Part shown: positions 1 to 4,991 of the stretch, piece after piece | How positions within the stretch are numbered: position 1 is the stretch's first letter | Layout of the letters: every line of letters starts with the position of its first letter | From: Gammaproteobacteria bacterium | GTDB lineage: Bacteria; Pseudomonadota; Gammaproteobacteria; Coxiellales; Coxiellaceae | Length of the DNA stretch: 8,255 nt | Direction of reading: 5' to 3' | Assembly (NCBI GenBank): GCA_022600315.1 | Contig: JAHZKQ010000174.1 | Coordinates: 1-8,255, forward strand | Translations under genes and position numbers: made by a program | The notes under the pieces: model-generated | Databases searched by the model: none | What the model saw: only the letters and a program-made list of their open reading frames with translations | What the model was told of the DNA's origin: nothing

Positions 1-441
1 CGTAAAAGTCGGAATACAGCATGAGAAAAATAAATACTTTCATAAATAGCAGTTAAATTATCCATTCTATTTTAAGCAGGGGGAGGGGGTGATTCGCGTC
101 TGCAACAAACTTTTTGACAAAAACTAAGCTTACTAAATACAGCACTTAAAGGGAAAAATAAAATATTAGCGCTAGTATCATCAATGTTGAGTTCCTCTAT
201 TACAAAACCTAGTCTCTAATTTACCTCTTAATCCTTGAAATCCCCGTAGCACGGTGCGATACGCGGCTTTGTTCAATAATTTTATCAGTAATGCTGGTGC
301 ATCGCCGATAAAATACTAATCATTATCAGAAGTAGAGCGGCGAAAAAATGTACGCATAAAAAGCATTGTTATATTGATTTTTTGAAGGGTTTTACTTTAA
401 TGTGCTTGCTCTCTAATGTTTATCAGAAATTTAGAGTATAC
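1..441. other. Gene-free region downstream of the repressor
   Basis: I find no convincing coding sequence, tRNA or rRNA here. The stretch is AT-rich with short stops in all frames. It holds a G-rich run at about 79-90 (two G5 runs separated by one A) and a more GC-rich patch at about 240-320. Read on the minus strand, that patch gives a short start-less open stretch ending near 189. The patch contains a match to an IS903-type terminus, listed separately. It may be decayed mobile DNA or the spacer between this repressor and an integrase module outside the window. Confidence 0.6.
265..279. mobile_element. Possible solitary IS5/IS903-type terminal repeat (remnant)
   Basis: GGCTTTGTTCAATAA differs at one base from the start of the terminal inverted repeat that I recall for IS903-group (IS5 family) elements, GGCTTTGTTGAATAA. 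No inverted mate and no transposase reading frame are present on either side in this window. At most this is a decayed end, and a chance match is quite possible. Confidence 0.2.
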
Positions 442-1137
442 TTATAACTGCCGCCGATGTTCAATCACGGTGCCTAGCAAGCGGACATCTTTAGCTTGTT
501 TAGCGCTTTTTACTTCAATGGTGCCCCAGTCGGCATTCATGGCAATGAGTTCGTAATGGATAATGCTGGCTGATCCACCGCCAATTTCTCGGTATTTTCT
601 TAAAATATTTTTTTGACTTGAGGCGATATGTGCTAAGACGTATTGGCCAGGTTCGGGTGGTTGGTTGGAATTTACAATAATGGTGTCATGCAATAAAAAT
701 TCAGGTTGCATGCTGTTGTCATCAAGTTCGGTCGCAAAAATGTCATCGCTAATAATTTTTCCAGAGTTATTGTTTATCACAATGTGGGGTAATTTTTCAG
801 GAGATGCTTGTACTTGACGGATTTTTTTTCGCAACTCTTTTTTTGTTAAATGAATTTCTGATAATGCAATTAGTGGTAGGTAGTGACAAGTGGGTGAGGA
901 ATTACTGATAATCTTGCCTTGAGGATCATCGGTTAAACATAACAAGTAGGAAGGCGATACTCTTAGCGCTTGTGCTAGTAATTTTACTTCCGTCACTCCG
1001 GGTGTTCGCACACCACGTTCCCAATTGCTTAAGCGCGCTAAAGACATGCCGATCTTTTTTGCCACAGTGGTGGTAGTGAGTTGACAGGCTTTACGGGCTT
1101 TGGTGATACGTAGACCGATATCGTGCTTGATGGCCAT
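442..1137 (-). CDS. Phage-type repressor of the ICE, HTH plus LexA-like S24 domain (LvrR/PrpA-like)
   Basis: This 231-residue protein is likely the master repressor of the element. Residues about 7-64 form an XRE/Cro-CI helix-turn-helix, with a recognition-helix region around SLARLSNWERG. Residues about 86-226 resemble the LexA/CI C-terminal dimerisation domain (PLIA near 88, DDNSM with Ser142, LRKYR near 179-183). The ATG at 1137 is preferred because an AGGA ribosome site lies 9 nt upstream (1147-1150). The longer open frame to 1203 adds 22 hydrophobic residues and would run through its own predicted promoter. The gene is divergent from lvrA and shares a 182-nt control region with it, as in Legionella ICEs, where a phage-repressor gene (named lvrR or prpA) sits next to lvrABC. 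Oddly, the catalytic Lys of S24 proteins aligns with Arg180, and no Ala-Gly or Cys-Gly dipeptide lies in the linker, so self-cleavage is doubtful. Confidence 0.88.
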   Translation of the reverse strand: MAIKHDIGLRITKARKACQLTTTTVAKKIGMSLARLSNWERGVRTPGVTEVKLLAQALRVSPSYLLCLTDDPQGKIISNSSPTCHYLPLIALSEIHLTKKELRKKIRQVQASPEKLPHIVINNNSGKIISDDIFATELDDNSMQPEFLLHDTIIVNSNQPPEPGQYVLAHIASSQKNILRKYREIGGGSASIIHYELIAMNADWGTIEVKSAKQAKDVRLLGTVIEHRRQL

Positions 1138-1159
1138 GATAAGAAATCCTAAAAAAAGG

Positions 1160-1187
1160 TTGACATTAAACAAAACGTGTATATTAT
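1160..1187 (+). promoter_or_regulatory. Sigma-70-like promoter for the lvrA-trb operon
   Basis: A perfect -35 TTGACA (1160-1165) is followed after 16 nt by TATTAT (1182-1187). Transcription would start near 1194, leaving a leader of about 125 nt before lvrA. The -10 overlaps the -10 of the divergent repressor promoter, so polymerase probably cannot occupy both at once. The predicted operator cluster begins just downstream. Confidence 0.6.
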
Positions 1188-1191
1188 AACA
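1183..1191 (-). promoter_or_regulatory. Extended -10 promoter for the repressor gene
   Basis: Read on the minus strand this is TGTTATAAT, a perfect extended -10 (TGN plus TATAAT). No good -35 is present. The position where one would lie (about 1205-1212) coincides with the AACGAATCGTT palindrome. A weak -35 plus an adjacent operator is what a self-activated repressor promoter such as lambda PRM looks like, though this is an analogy. Transcription would start near 1176, about 38 nt before the start codon. Confidence 0.5.
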
Positions 1192-1195
1192 GATA

Positions 1196-1265
1196 AATAT
1201 CAACGAATCGTTTATACTTAATTGAGAAATGCCACTAATAAAAACGATTAGTTGAATATCAACGA
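1196..1265. promoter_or_regulatory. Predicted operator cluster (AACGA half-sites)
   Basis: Four AACGA-type half-sites fall here. They are a perfect 11-bp palindrome AACGAATCGTT (1202-1212), AACGA at 1243-1247 and AACGA at 1261-1265. The 11-bp word AATATCAACGA occurs twice, at 1196-1206 and 1255-1265. A dyad GTTGA-ATA-TCAAC lies at 1251-1263, and AATCGTTT (1207-1214) pairs with AAACGATT (1242-1249). The position between the promoters and lvrA fits repressor operators. Which protein binds is inferred from its neighbour. Confidence 0.5.
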
Positions 1266-1319
1266 GAATAACAAATTATTGTGATATTGGCTACACGAAT
1301 TTACATAGGCGAGAGGATC

Positions 1320-2156
1320 ATGGCTTATAAAATCACCGATCAAGAACGCCAGGCCCTATACGGTCTTCCACACCTGCAACAGCTTGTGTATCTACGGGGT
1401 ATTCGCCCCTTTATGGATTTTAATACGTACGCCGTTGGAATCATACGAAAAGTTAGCTATCGCTCGTTATCTGAAGAATGTCAGGTGTTGGCGCATCAAG
1501 GCTATGCGGCTCTTTTCCCCAGTCGCGATCAGATGCGTCGCGCGGTGGCTGGTCTTGAGCGTGCGGGTGTAATTTCGGTAAAAAGCTCAGAGAATCAACT
1601 TATTTTTAAGTGTTTATTGGCTTCACAGGATCAATGCGTCCAAAAAAAAGTAGCCACGAAGCCGCCATCCCTTTCCGCCACCCCGATGACGGCTAAAAAT
1701 TGCTTGCCACTGGGATTAACGGAGCAGGATTTAAAAAAGCCCACCATCCCCAAAATGCAAAAAGCCGCCACACATCTGGTATCCGGTAAAGATAAAAAAA
1801 AATATATTCGCGCGGGCGCGTTGATTGATGTGAATTTTAAGCCCAGCGAATTGGTTCTTGCCCGAATCAAAGATCATGATGGCGAGCACAACGGTGATGA
1901 ATTGGCAAAGTTTGTGGCGTATTACCGCGAAAAGAGCCGGGTGTCGCTAGATTGGAATGAAGCCTATTTTCGTTGGGTGTTAAACAGCAAACGATTTCAA
2001 GCAGAGAAAAAATCAAAAAAAAACCAGAAGGAGAATTTTCATGACCACTTCGCAAAAAAACTTACCGCCTCAAAAACCTCAGCGGTTGACCGCGTGCGCA
2101 CCGCAAACGATGGAATATGCGGACGGCTTATCGAGCACGATGATGGTGACGCCTAA
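1320..2156 (+). CDS. lvrA: LvrA, winged-helix protein with a DnaT-like C-terminal region
   Basis: This 278-residue protein is recognised as LvrA from its place beside the repressor, lvrB and a csrA paralogue. Residues about 5-100 look like a winged-helix DNA-binding domain of the phage replication-initiator kind (SRDQMRRAVAGLERAGVI, then a beta hairpin). A Lys/Pro/Ser/Thr-rich linker covers about 105-165. Residues about 172-228 carry a pattern like the ssDNA-binding domain of primosomal DnaT: ELAKFVAYYREK, then a central Trp (DWNEAYFRWVLNSKRF). A role in element replication is therefore my inference. Published work on Legionella Trb-1 links lvrRABC to excision control. The ATG at 1320 has AGGCGAGAGG just upstream; an in-frame GTG at 1281 is less likely. 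The last 38 codons overlap lvrB in another frame. Two A9 runs lie in the gene (1794-1802 and 2015-2023). Confidence 0.8.
   Translation: MAYKITDQERQALYGLPHLQQLVYLRGIRPFMDFNTYAVGIIRKVSYRSLSEECQVLAHQGYAALFPSRDQMRRAVAGLERAGVISVKSSENQLIFKCLLASQDQCVQKKVATKPPSLSATPMTAKNCLPLGLTEQDLKKPTIPKMQKAATHLVSGKDKKKYIRAGALIDVNFKPSELVLARIKDHDGEHNGDELAKFVAYYREKSRVSLDWNEAYFRWVLNSKRFQAEKKSKKNQKENFHDHFAKKLTASKTSAVDRVRTANDGICGRLIEHDDGDA
2015..2023 (+). other. A9 homopolymer, possible slippage site before the lvrA-lvrB overlap
   Basis: Nine consecutive A residues sit inside lvrA just upstream of the lvrB ribosome site. Reading after the loss of one A enters the lvrB frame with no stop before its ATG (codons for T-R-R-R-I-F, then M), which would give a LvrA-LvrB fusion. 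The third frame stops at 2042-2044 and would remove the LvrA tail. Whether slippage occurs is unknown. Confidence 0.3.
2028..2033 (+). promoter_or_regulatory. Ribosome binding site that sets the lvrB start
   Basis: AAGGAG lies 7 nt before the ATG at 2041, inside the lvrA coding region. It is much stronger than anything before the later in-frame ATGs at 2110, 2140 and 2143, and so favours the long overlap. Confidence 0.7.
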
Positions 2157-2718
2157 AGTGGTGGGTTGGTTGTGGATTCAGCTTGCACAAGCGTTTGGTC
2201 ATCGTTTTGTGAGTCAGTTTGGCGAGAAAGATGATGGTACGTGGTATGAGGGGCTAAAAGATTTAAGCGCTGAGACAGTGCGTCGTGGTTTTTATCACTT
2301 ACTAAAATCGTTTAGCGCGGAAGAAAAACGCAGCGGACAAATCTGGCCGCCGAATTTGAAAGAATTTCGTTGGTGGTGTGAGGATCAAGAGAATCAAAAT
2401 AGCACTGAGCAGCAGAGGAAACGTGCAATGTTGCCCAATGTGCATCAAGCATTTTTGGAAATGGAAAAAAATCAATACCGCATCACACCCCTGTGGTCGC
2501 ATCCTCTGGTGTGTTTGGCAGCAAGTCGTGTACCGAATCCTGATGAATCTTATCGTGATCGCGCATTTAACGCATTTCAACCAATTTATGAAGACTTGGT
2601 TCATCGTTTTTTACACGGTGAAACATTATCACTGCCAAATTGTTATTTAACGAACCCTTTACTAACAAGTAAAGAGATTCATGGCATTGAGCAGCCACTT
2701 AAAATGGTGAGTGTTTAG
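2041..2718 (+). CDS. lvrB: LvrB, resembles phage lambda P-type helicase-loader proteins
   Basis: This 225-residue protein is recognised as LvrB by position after lvrA and before the csrA paralogue. Residues about 36-115 show the layout that I know from phage replication protein P-like loaders. The blocks are an aromatic helix with AFGHRFVSQFG (51-61), DDGTWYEGLKDLS (64-76), a VRRGF helix (80-84), then WPPNLKEFRWWC (102-113). This suggests that it recruits replicative helicase to an origin, although LvrB has no proven biochemical role that I can name. The C-terminal half (120-225) has no motif that I recognise. The start at 2041 is supported by a strong AAGGAG. It overlaps lvrA by 116 nt, an unusual amount; a start at 2140 or 2143, just before the conserved VTPKVVGWLW, would cut the overlap to under 20 nt. 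A single-nucleotide loss at the upstream A9 run would fuse it to LvrA. Confidence 0.8.
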   Translation: MTTSQKNLPPQKPQRLTACAPQTMEYADGLSSTMMVTPKVVGWLWIQLAQAFGHRFVSQFGEKDDGTWYEGLKDLSAETVRRGFYHLLKSFSAEEKRSGQIWPPNLKEFRWWCEDQENQNSTEQQRKRAMLPNVHQAFLEMEKNQYRITPLWSHPLVCLAASRVPNPDESYRDRAFNAFQPIYEDLVHRFLHGETLSLPNCYLTNPLLTSKEIHGIEQPLKMVSV

Positions 2719-2752
2719 AGGATTTTTATTTTTCTGAAAAAACAATGGAGGA
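2719..2752 (+). promoter_or_regulatory. lvrC leader with CsrA-type GGA motifs
   Basis: The short gap before lvrC has GGA at 2720-2722, 2747-2749 and 2750-2752. The last two form the GGAGG ribosome site (2747-2751), 7 nt before the ATG. ATGGA at 2745-2749 fits the ANGGA core of CsrA sites. The spacing of about 27 nt between the first and second is compatible with one CsrA dimer bridging two sites, so LvrC or the host CsrA could repress lvrC translation. This is inference, since ribosome sites contain GGA anyway. Confidence 0.35.
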
Positions 2753-2758
2753 AAGACC

Positions 2759-3013
2759 ATGTTGGTATTAACCCGAAAAAAAGACGAACGAATCATGATT
2801 GGCGATCAAGCGGAAGTGGTGATTACGATTGTGGAGATTAGAGGGAATTCAGTACGGTTAGGCTTTGAGTGCAAACACAGGTTGCCGGTATATCGTGAAG
2901 AGGTTTTTAAGGCGCAGACTTTAATGCAACTTAAGCATGACGTGTCGACGTTGCAACTGGCGTGTGAGAGCGCGCGCATTAAGCCTCAGAAAAAGGAGAT
3001 GGTTAGGCAATGA
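2759..3013 (+). CDS. lvrC: LvrC, ICE-encoded CsrA-family RNA-binding regulator (CsrT class)
   Basis: CsrA-family proteins bind GGA motifs in mRNA leaders as symmetric dimers and alter translation or stability. The first 60 residues align with CsrA throughout: MLVLTRKKDERIMIGD, then RGNSVRLGFEC, then LPVYREEVF. Leu4, Arg6 and Arg46 (equivalent to E. coli Arg44) are kept, so RNA binding is expected. The loop between the second and third strands is two residues longer than in E. coli CsrA. The protein has 84 residues against about 61, with a C-terminal tail (about 60-84) containing a basic stretch (RIKPQKKEMVRQ). In Legionella each known ICE carries such a paralogue paired with its secretion system (lvrC/csrT), and forced expression of one represses motility. 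Its stop overlaps the next start (ATGA), so the two are probably translationally coupled. Confidence 0.95.
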   Translation: MLVLTRKKDERIMIGDQAEVVITIVEIRGNSVRLGFECKHRLPVYREEVFKAQTLMQLKHDVSTLQLACESARIKPQKKEMVRQ

Positions 3014-3345
3014 GTTTGTTTTCTTGTTTTTCATCGTGTACTTTTTTTCGCAAAAATCCTAAAAAAACGGTATCACGGTTGCCGTCAGATTTAAAAAAGT
3101 TAAGTAATCGCGTGTTTGAACGCCAGGTTTTAGCGAATCAACTGTTGCAAACGATGGAAGCTAATTTGCAGAAACTCTTGGCATTAAAAGCCGAGGGATT
3201 TGAATCGGGTGCCTTGGATGAGGATATTGCTTCGGCAAAGTATTTGCGGCAATTAGCCTACCAAACAGTTTTAAATAAATCACTTAAAACGACAGATCAA
3301 TTTGAGCCTTGGCAAGAGGTATTAAACCCGGCAAGGCTTGCTTAA
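3010..3345 (+). CDS. Unrecognised 111-residue helical protein between lvrC and trbB
   Basis: I do not recognise this family. The gene starts on the ATGA overlap with lvrC, with AAAAGGAG about 11 nt upstream, and ends 17 nt before trbB. Its place inside the operon and its coherent amino-acid composition argue that it is real. The first 13 residues are rich in Ser, Phe and Cys without a clear signal peptide or lipobox. A basic patch follows (RKNPKK, 14-19). Residues about 28-95 are predicted to be mostly helical with coiled-coil-like spacing (SNRVFERQVLANQLLQTMEANLQKLLALK spans 32-60), and the C-terminus is acidic then aromatic (DQFEPWQEVL). It is probably cytoplasmic. Candidate roles, all guesses, are a partner or antagonist of LvrC, or an accessory factor of the secretion system. 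Confidence 0.7.
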   Translation: MSLFSCFSSCTFFRKNPKKTVSRLPSDLKKLSNRVFERQVLANQLLQTMEANLQKLLALKAEGFESGALDEDIASAKYLRQLAYQTVLNKSLKTTDQFEPWQEVLNPARLA

Positions 3346-3362
3346 AATAAGGAAGATTAAAT

Positions 3363-4313
3363 ATGTCAGCCGTATATTTATGGCAAAAACTTGGGGCAAC
3401 CATTCAAGCGGGTTTAACGGATCCGACAGTGTTAGAGATTATGTTAAATCCTGATGAGCGATTGTGGTTTATGTACCGCAAAACCGGCACGCAACCCGTA
3501 GGAGTTTTAGAATCGGCTCAAAGCAGTGCGTTTGTTCATGCGCTGGCACAATATCATCAGGCTTATTTAAATGCTAAAAAACCCTATTTGGATGCGACCT
3601 TACCTTTTCATGGTGAACGCATTCAAGTGACGGTTCCCCCGGTGAGTCAAAATATCGCATTTACTATTCGTAAAAAGGCCAAGCAGGTTTTTACTTTAGA
3701 GGATTATTTTAAAAAATTGATTGTCACTAAATGCCAAGTCAAATTTTTAGTGGACGCCATAAAGAATCGTAAGAATATTTTGATTAGCGGCTCTCCGGCC
3801 TCAGGCAAAACCACGCTCATTAATGCATTGTTAGATACGTTGGCAAAAGAGGTGTCGGAGGGCCATCGTGTTTTAATTTTAGAACAATTGCCGGAATTGC
3901 AATGTGCGGTAGCAAATACTCAACATTTGCTTACTACAGGGTCGGTATCAATGCAGCGACTGGTGTGGTTGGCAATGCGCCAATCACCAGATCGGATTGT
4001 GGTGGGCGAAGTCAGAGATGGGGCAGCCTTGGATTTATTAAAGGCATGGAATACGGGATGTCCAGGTGGCATGGCAACGATCCATGCCAACCACCCTAAA
4101 GCGGCACTGCAGCGGTTATTGGATTTAGCTTGTGAGGTGGTTGTCAATCCACCTTACCATTTAGTGAATGAAGCTGTGGATGTGATTGTACAAATTGATC
4201 GATGTGCGAACCATCCAGCACGTCGGGTGGTGACGAGTATTGTTGAAGTCTTGAGGTTTAATGCTAAGACAAAAACGTTTGATTGTCGGGCATTGAAAGA
4301 ACCCACAGATTAA
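3363..4313 (+). CDS. trbB: TrbB, VirB11-type secretion ATPase of the conjugation system
   Basis: TrbB is the hexameric cytoplasmic traffic ATPase that powers pilus assembly and substrate transfer in P-type type IV secretion. The 316 residues match the family length. The N-terminal domain (about 8-110) ends in a FTIRKKA motif. The P-loop is GSPASGKTT (143-151), an Asp-box equivalent LILEQLPELQ is at 171-180, the Walker B region is MRQSPDRIVVGEVRDG (205-220), and the His box is GMATIHAN (236-243). The P-loop (usually GGTGSGKTT) and the Asp box (usually IEDTxEL, here LEQLPEL) deviate mildly, but Lys149, Glu216 and His241 are present. The ATG at 3363 has AAGGA 9 nt upstream. It is the first of the structural transfer genes and is followed by trbC after 24 nt. 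Confidence 0.95.
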   Translation: MSAVYLWQKLGATIQAGLTDPTVLEIMLNPDERLWFMYRKTGTQPVGVLESAQSSAFVHALAQYHQAYLNAKKPYLDATLPFHGERIQVTVPPVSQNIAFTIRKKAKQVFTLEDYFKKLIVTKCQVKFLVDAIKNRKNILISGSPASGKTTLINALLDTLAKEVSEGHRVLILEQLPELQCAVANTQHLLTTGSVSMQRLVWLAMRQSPDRIVVGEVRDGAALDLLKAWNTGCPGGMATIHANHPKAALQRLLDLACEVVVNPPYHLVNEAVDVIVQIDRCANHPARRVVTSIVEVLRFNAKTKTFDCRALKEPTD

Positions 4314-4337
4314 AAAAATAAACTTAAGGGGAAGGTC

Positions 4338-4655
4338 ATGCAACAAAAATGGAATCACCTAAAAATATTATTGATTGGCATGATGTTAAGTGGCTTGCCA
4401 TCGGTGGCATTAGCCGCTGAGGACGGTATTAATGCCTGGGAGAATGTGTTACATAAGATTACTGTCTCTCTCACGGGTCCTGTGGCGTATGCCATTGCGA
4501 TTATTGCGATTGTATTAAGTGGTTTTGTCATGGCTTTTGCAGATTTGCAGGATGGGGCCAAACGTTTTGTACAAGCGGCGTGTGGATTATCGATCGCCTT
4601 TTTTGCGGCGCAAATTACTACACAATTTTTAGCATTTAATGGGGCATTGATTTAA
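4338..4655 (+). CDS. trbC: TrbC, VirB2-like major pilin precursor
   Basis: TrbC is the small membrane-inserted subunit that polymerises into the conjugative pilus. The 105-residue protein begins with a clear signal peptide: basic n-region (to Lys9), hydrophobic core ILLIGMMLSGL (10-20) and a likely cut after LALAA-type residues near 26-27. The mature part has two hydrophobic segments, about 47-67 and 78-98, split by a short polar loop (ADLQDGAKR). This is the VirB2/TrbC architecture. RP4 TrbC is cyclised after C-terminal trimming; whether this one is cannot be told. The ATG at 4338 lies just after GGGGAAGG. Its stop shares one base with the trbD start (TAATG), so translation is probably coupled. 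Confidence 0.92.
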   Translation: MQQKWNHLKILLIGMMLSGLPSVALAAEDGINAWENVLHKITVSLTGPVAYAIAIIAIVLSGFVMAFADLQDGAKRFVQAACGLSIAFFAAQITTQFLAFNGALI

Positions 4656-4969
4656 TGATAAAACCGATTAATAAAGCCTTGATGAGGCCACTTCTTATTG
4701 GTGGGGTGGAAAAGCGTTTATGTTTATTCAATGGGTTGCTGAGTTTTCCGCTAATTGCCGCGACGCATTTTCATTTTCCAAGCTGTCTTTTGGGTGTCGG
4801 ATTATTTGGGGTGCTGCATATCATGTTGCGTTGGGTGTCAAAAAGCGACCCGTACATTGGCATTTTGATTCAACGCAGTACACGTTATAGCATTCGATCG
4901 TATTTTCCAGCCAGAAGTCATCCATTGCAACTTAACTTCTGGCCGATTCGATCGGTGGTTCAAATTTAA
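4655..4969 (+). CDS. trbD: TrbD, VirB3-like inner-membrane component
   Basis: TrbD is the VirB3-type membrane protein that works with the TrbE ATPase at the base of the secretion channel; in some systems the two are fused. The 104 residues contain a family-like start (INKALMRPLLIGGVEKRL, 5-22). Two hydrophobic segments follow (about 23-38 and 43-59), then the C-terminal DPYIGILIQRSTRYSIRSYF (65-84) and PARSHP (85-90). That stretch resembles the conserved Arg/Tyr-rich tail of TrbD proteins, which ends in YPARS. It starts on the TAATG overlap with trbC and ends 22 nt before trbE. Confidence 0.9.
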   Translation: MIKPINKALMRPLLIGGVEKRLCLFNGLLSFPLIAATHFHFPSCLLGVGLFGVLHIMLRWVSKSDPYIGILIQRSTRYSIRSYFPARSHPLQLNFWPIRSVVQI

Positions 4970-4979
4970 TTTTTTTGAT

Positions 4980-4983
4980 GGAG
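4980..4983 (+). promoter_or_regulatory. Ribosome binding site for the TTG start of trbE
   Basis: GGAG lies 8 nt before the TTG at 4992. The first residues after this TTG (FLREYKK) match the usual start of TrbE proteins (a short Met-Leu stretch followed by LREYR), so TTG is preferred to the first in-frame ATG further in. Confidence 0.65.
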
Positions 4984-4991
4984 TGTAAAAG

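Noticed and set aside
79..90. G5-A-G5 run as a G-quadruplex
   Set aside because: Only two G runs close together; four are needed for an intramolecular quadruplex.
411..436. CTCTAA...TTAGAG inverted repeat just after the repressor stop, considered as a terminator
   Set aside because: Only six AT-rich base pairs with a 14-nt loop and no following U-run on the minus strand.
1138..1203. Longer repressor start at 1203
   Set aside because: It would cover the predicted promoter and add a hydrophobic, non-HTH leader; the ATG at 1137 has a good ribosome site.
1281..1319. GTG start for lvrA
   Set aside because: No ribosome site upstream; the ATG at 1320 follows a purine-rich AGGCGAGAGG.
3902..4147. 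Open frames in other frames or on the minus strand inside trbB (and similar ones inside lvrA, lvrB and trbE)
   Set aside because: They lie wholly within well-supported genes, lack ribosome sites and have implausible compositions.
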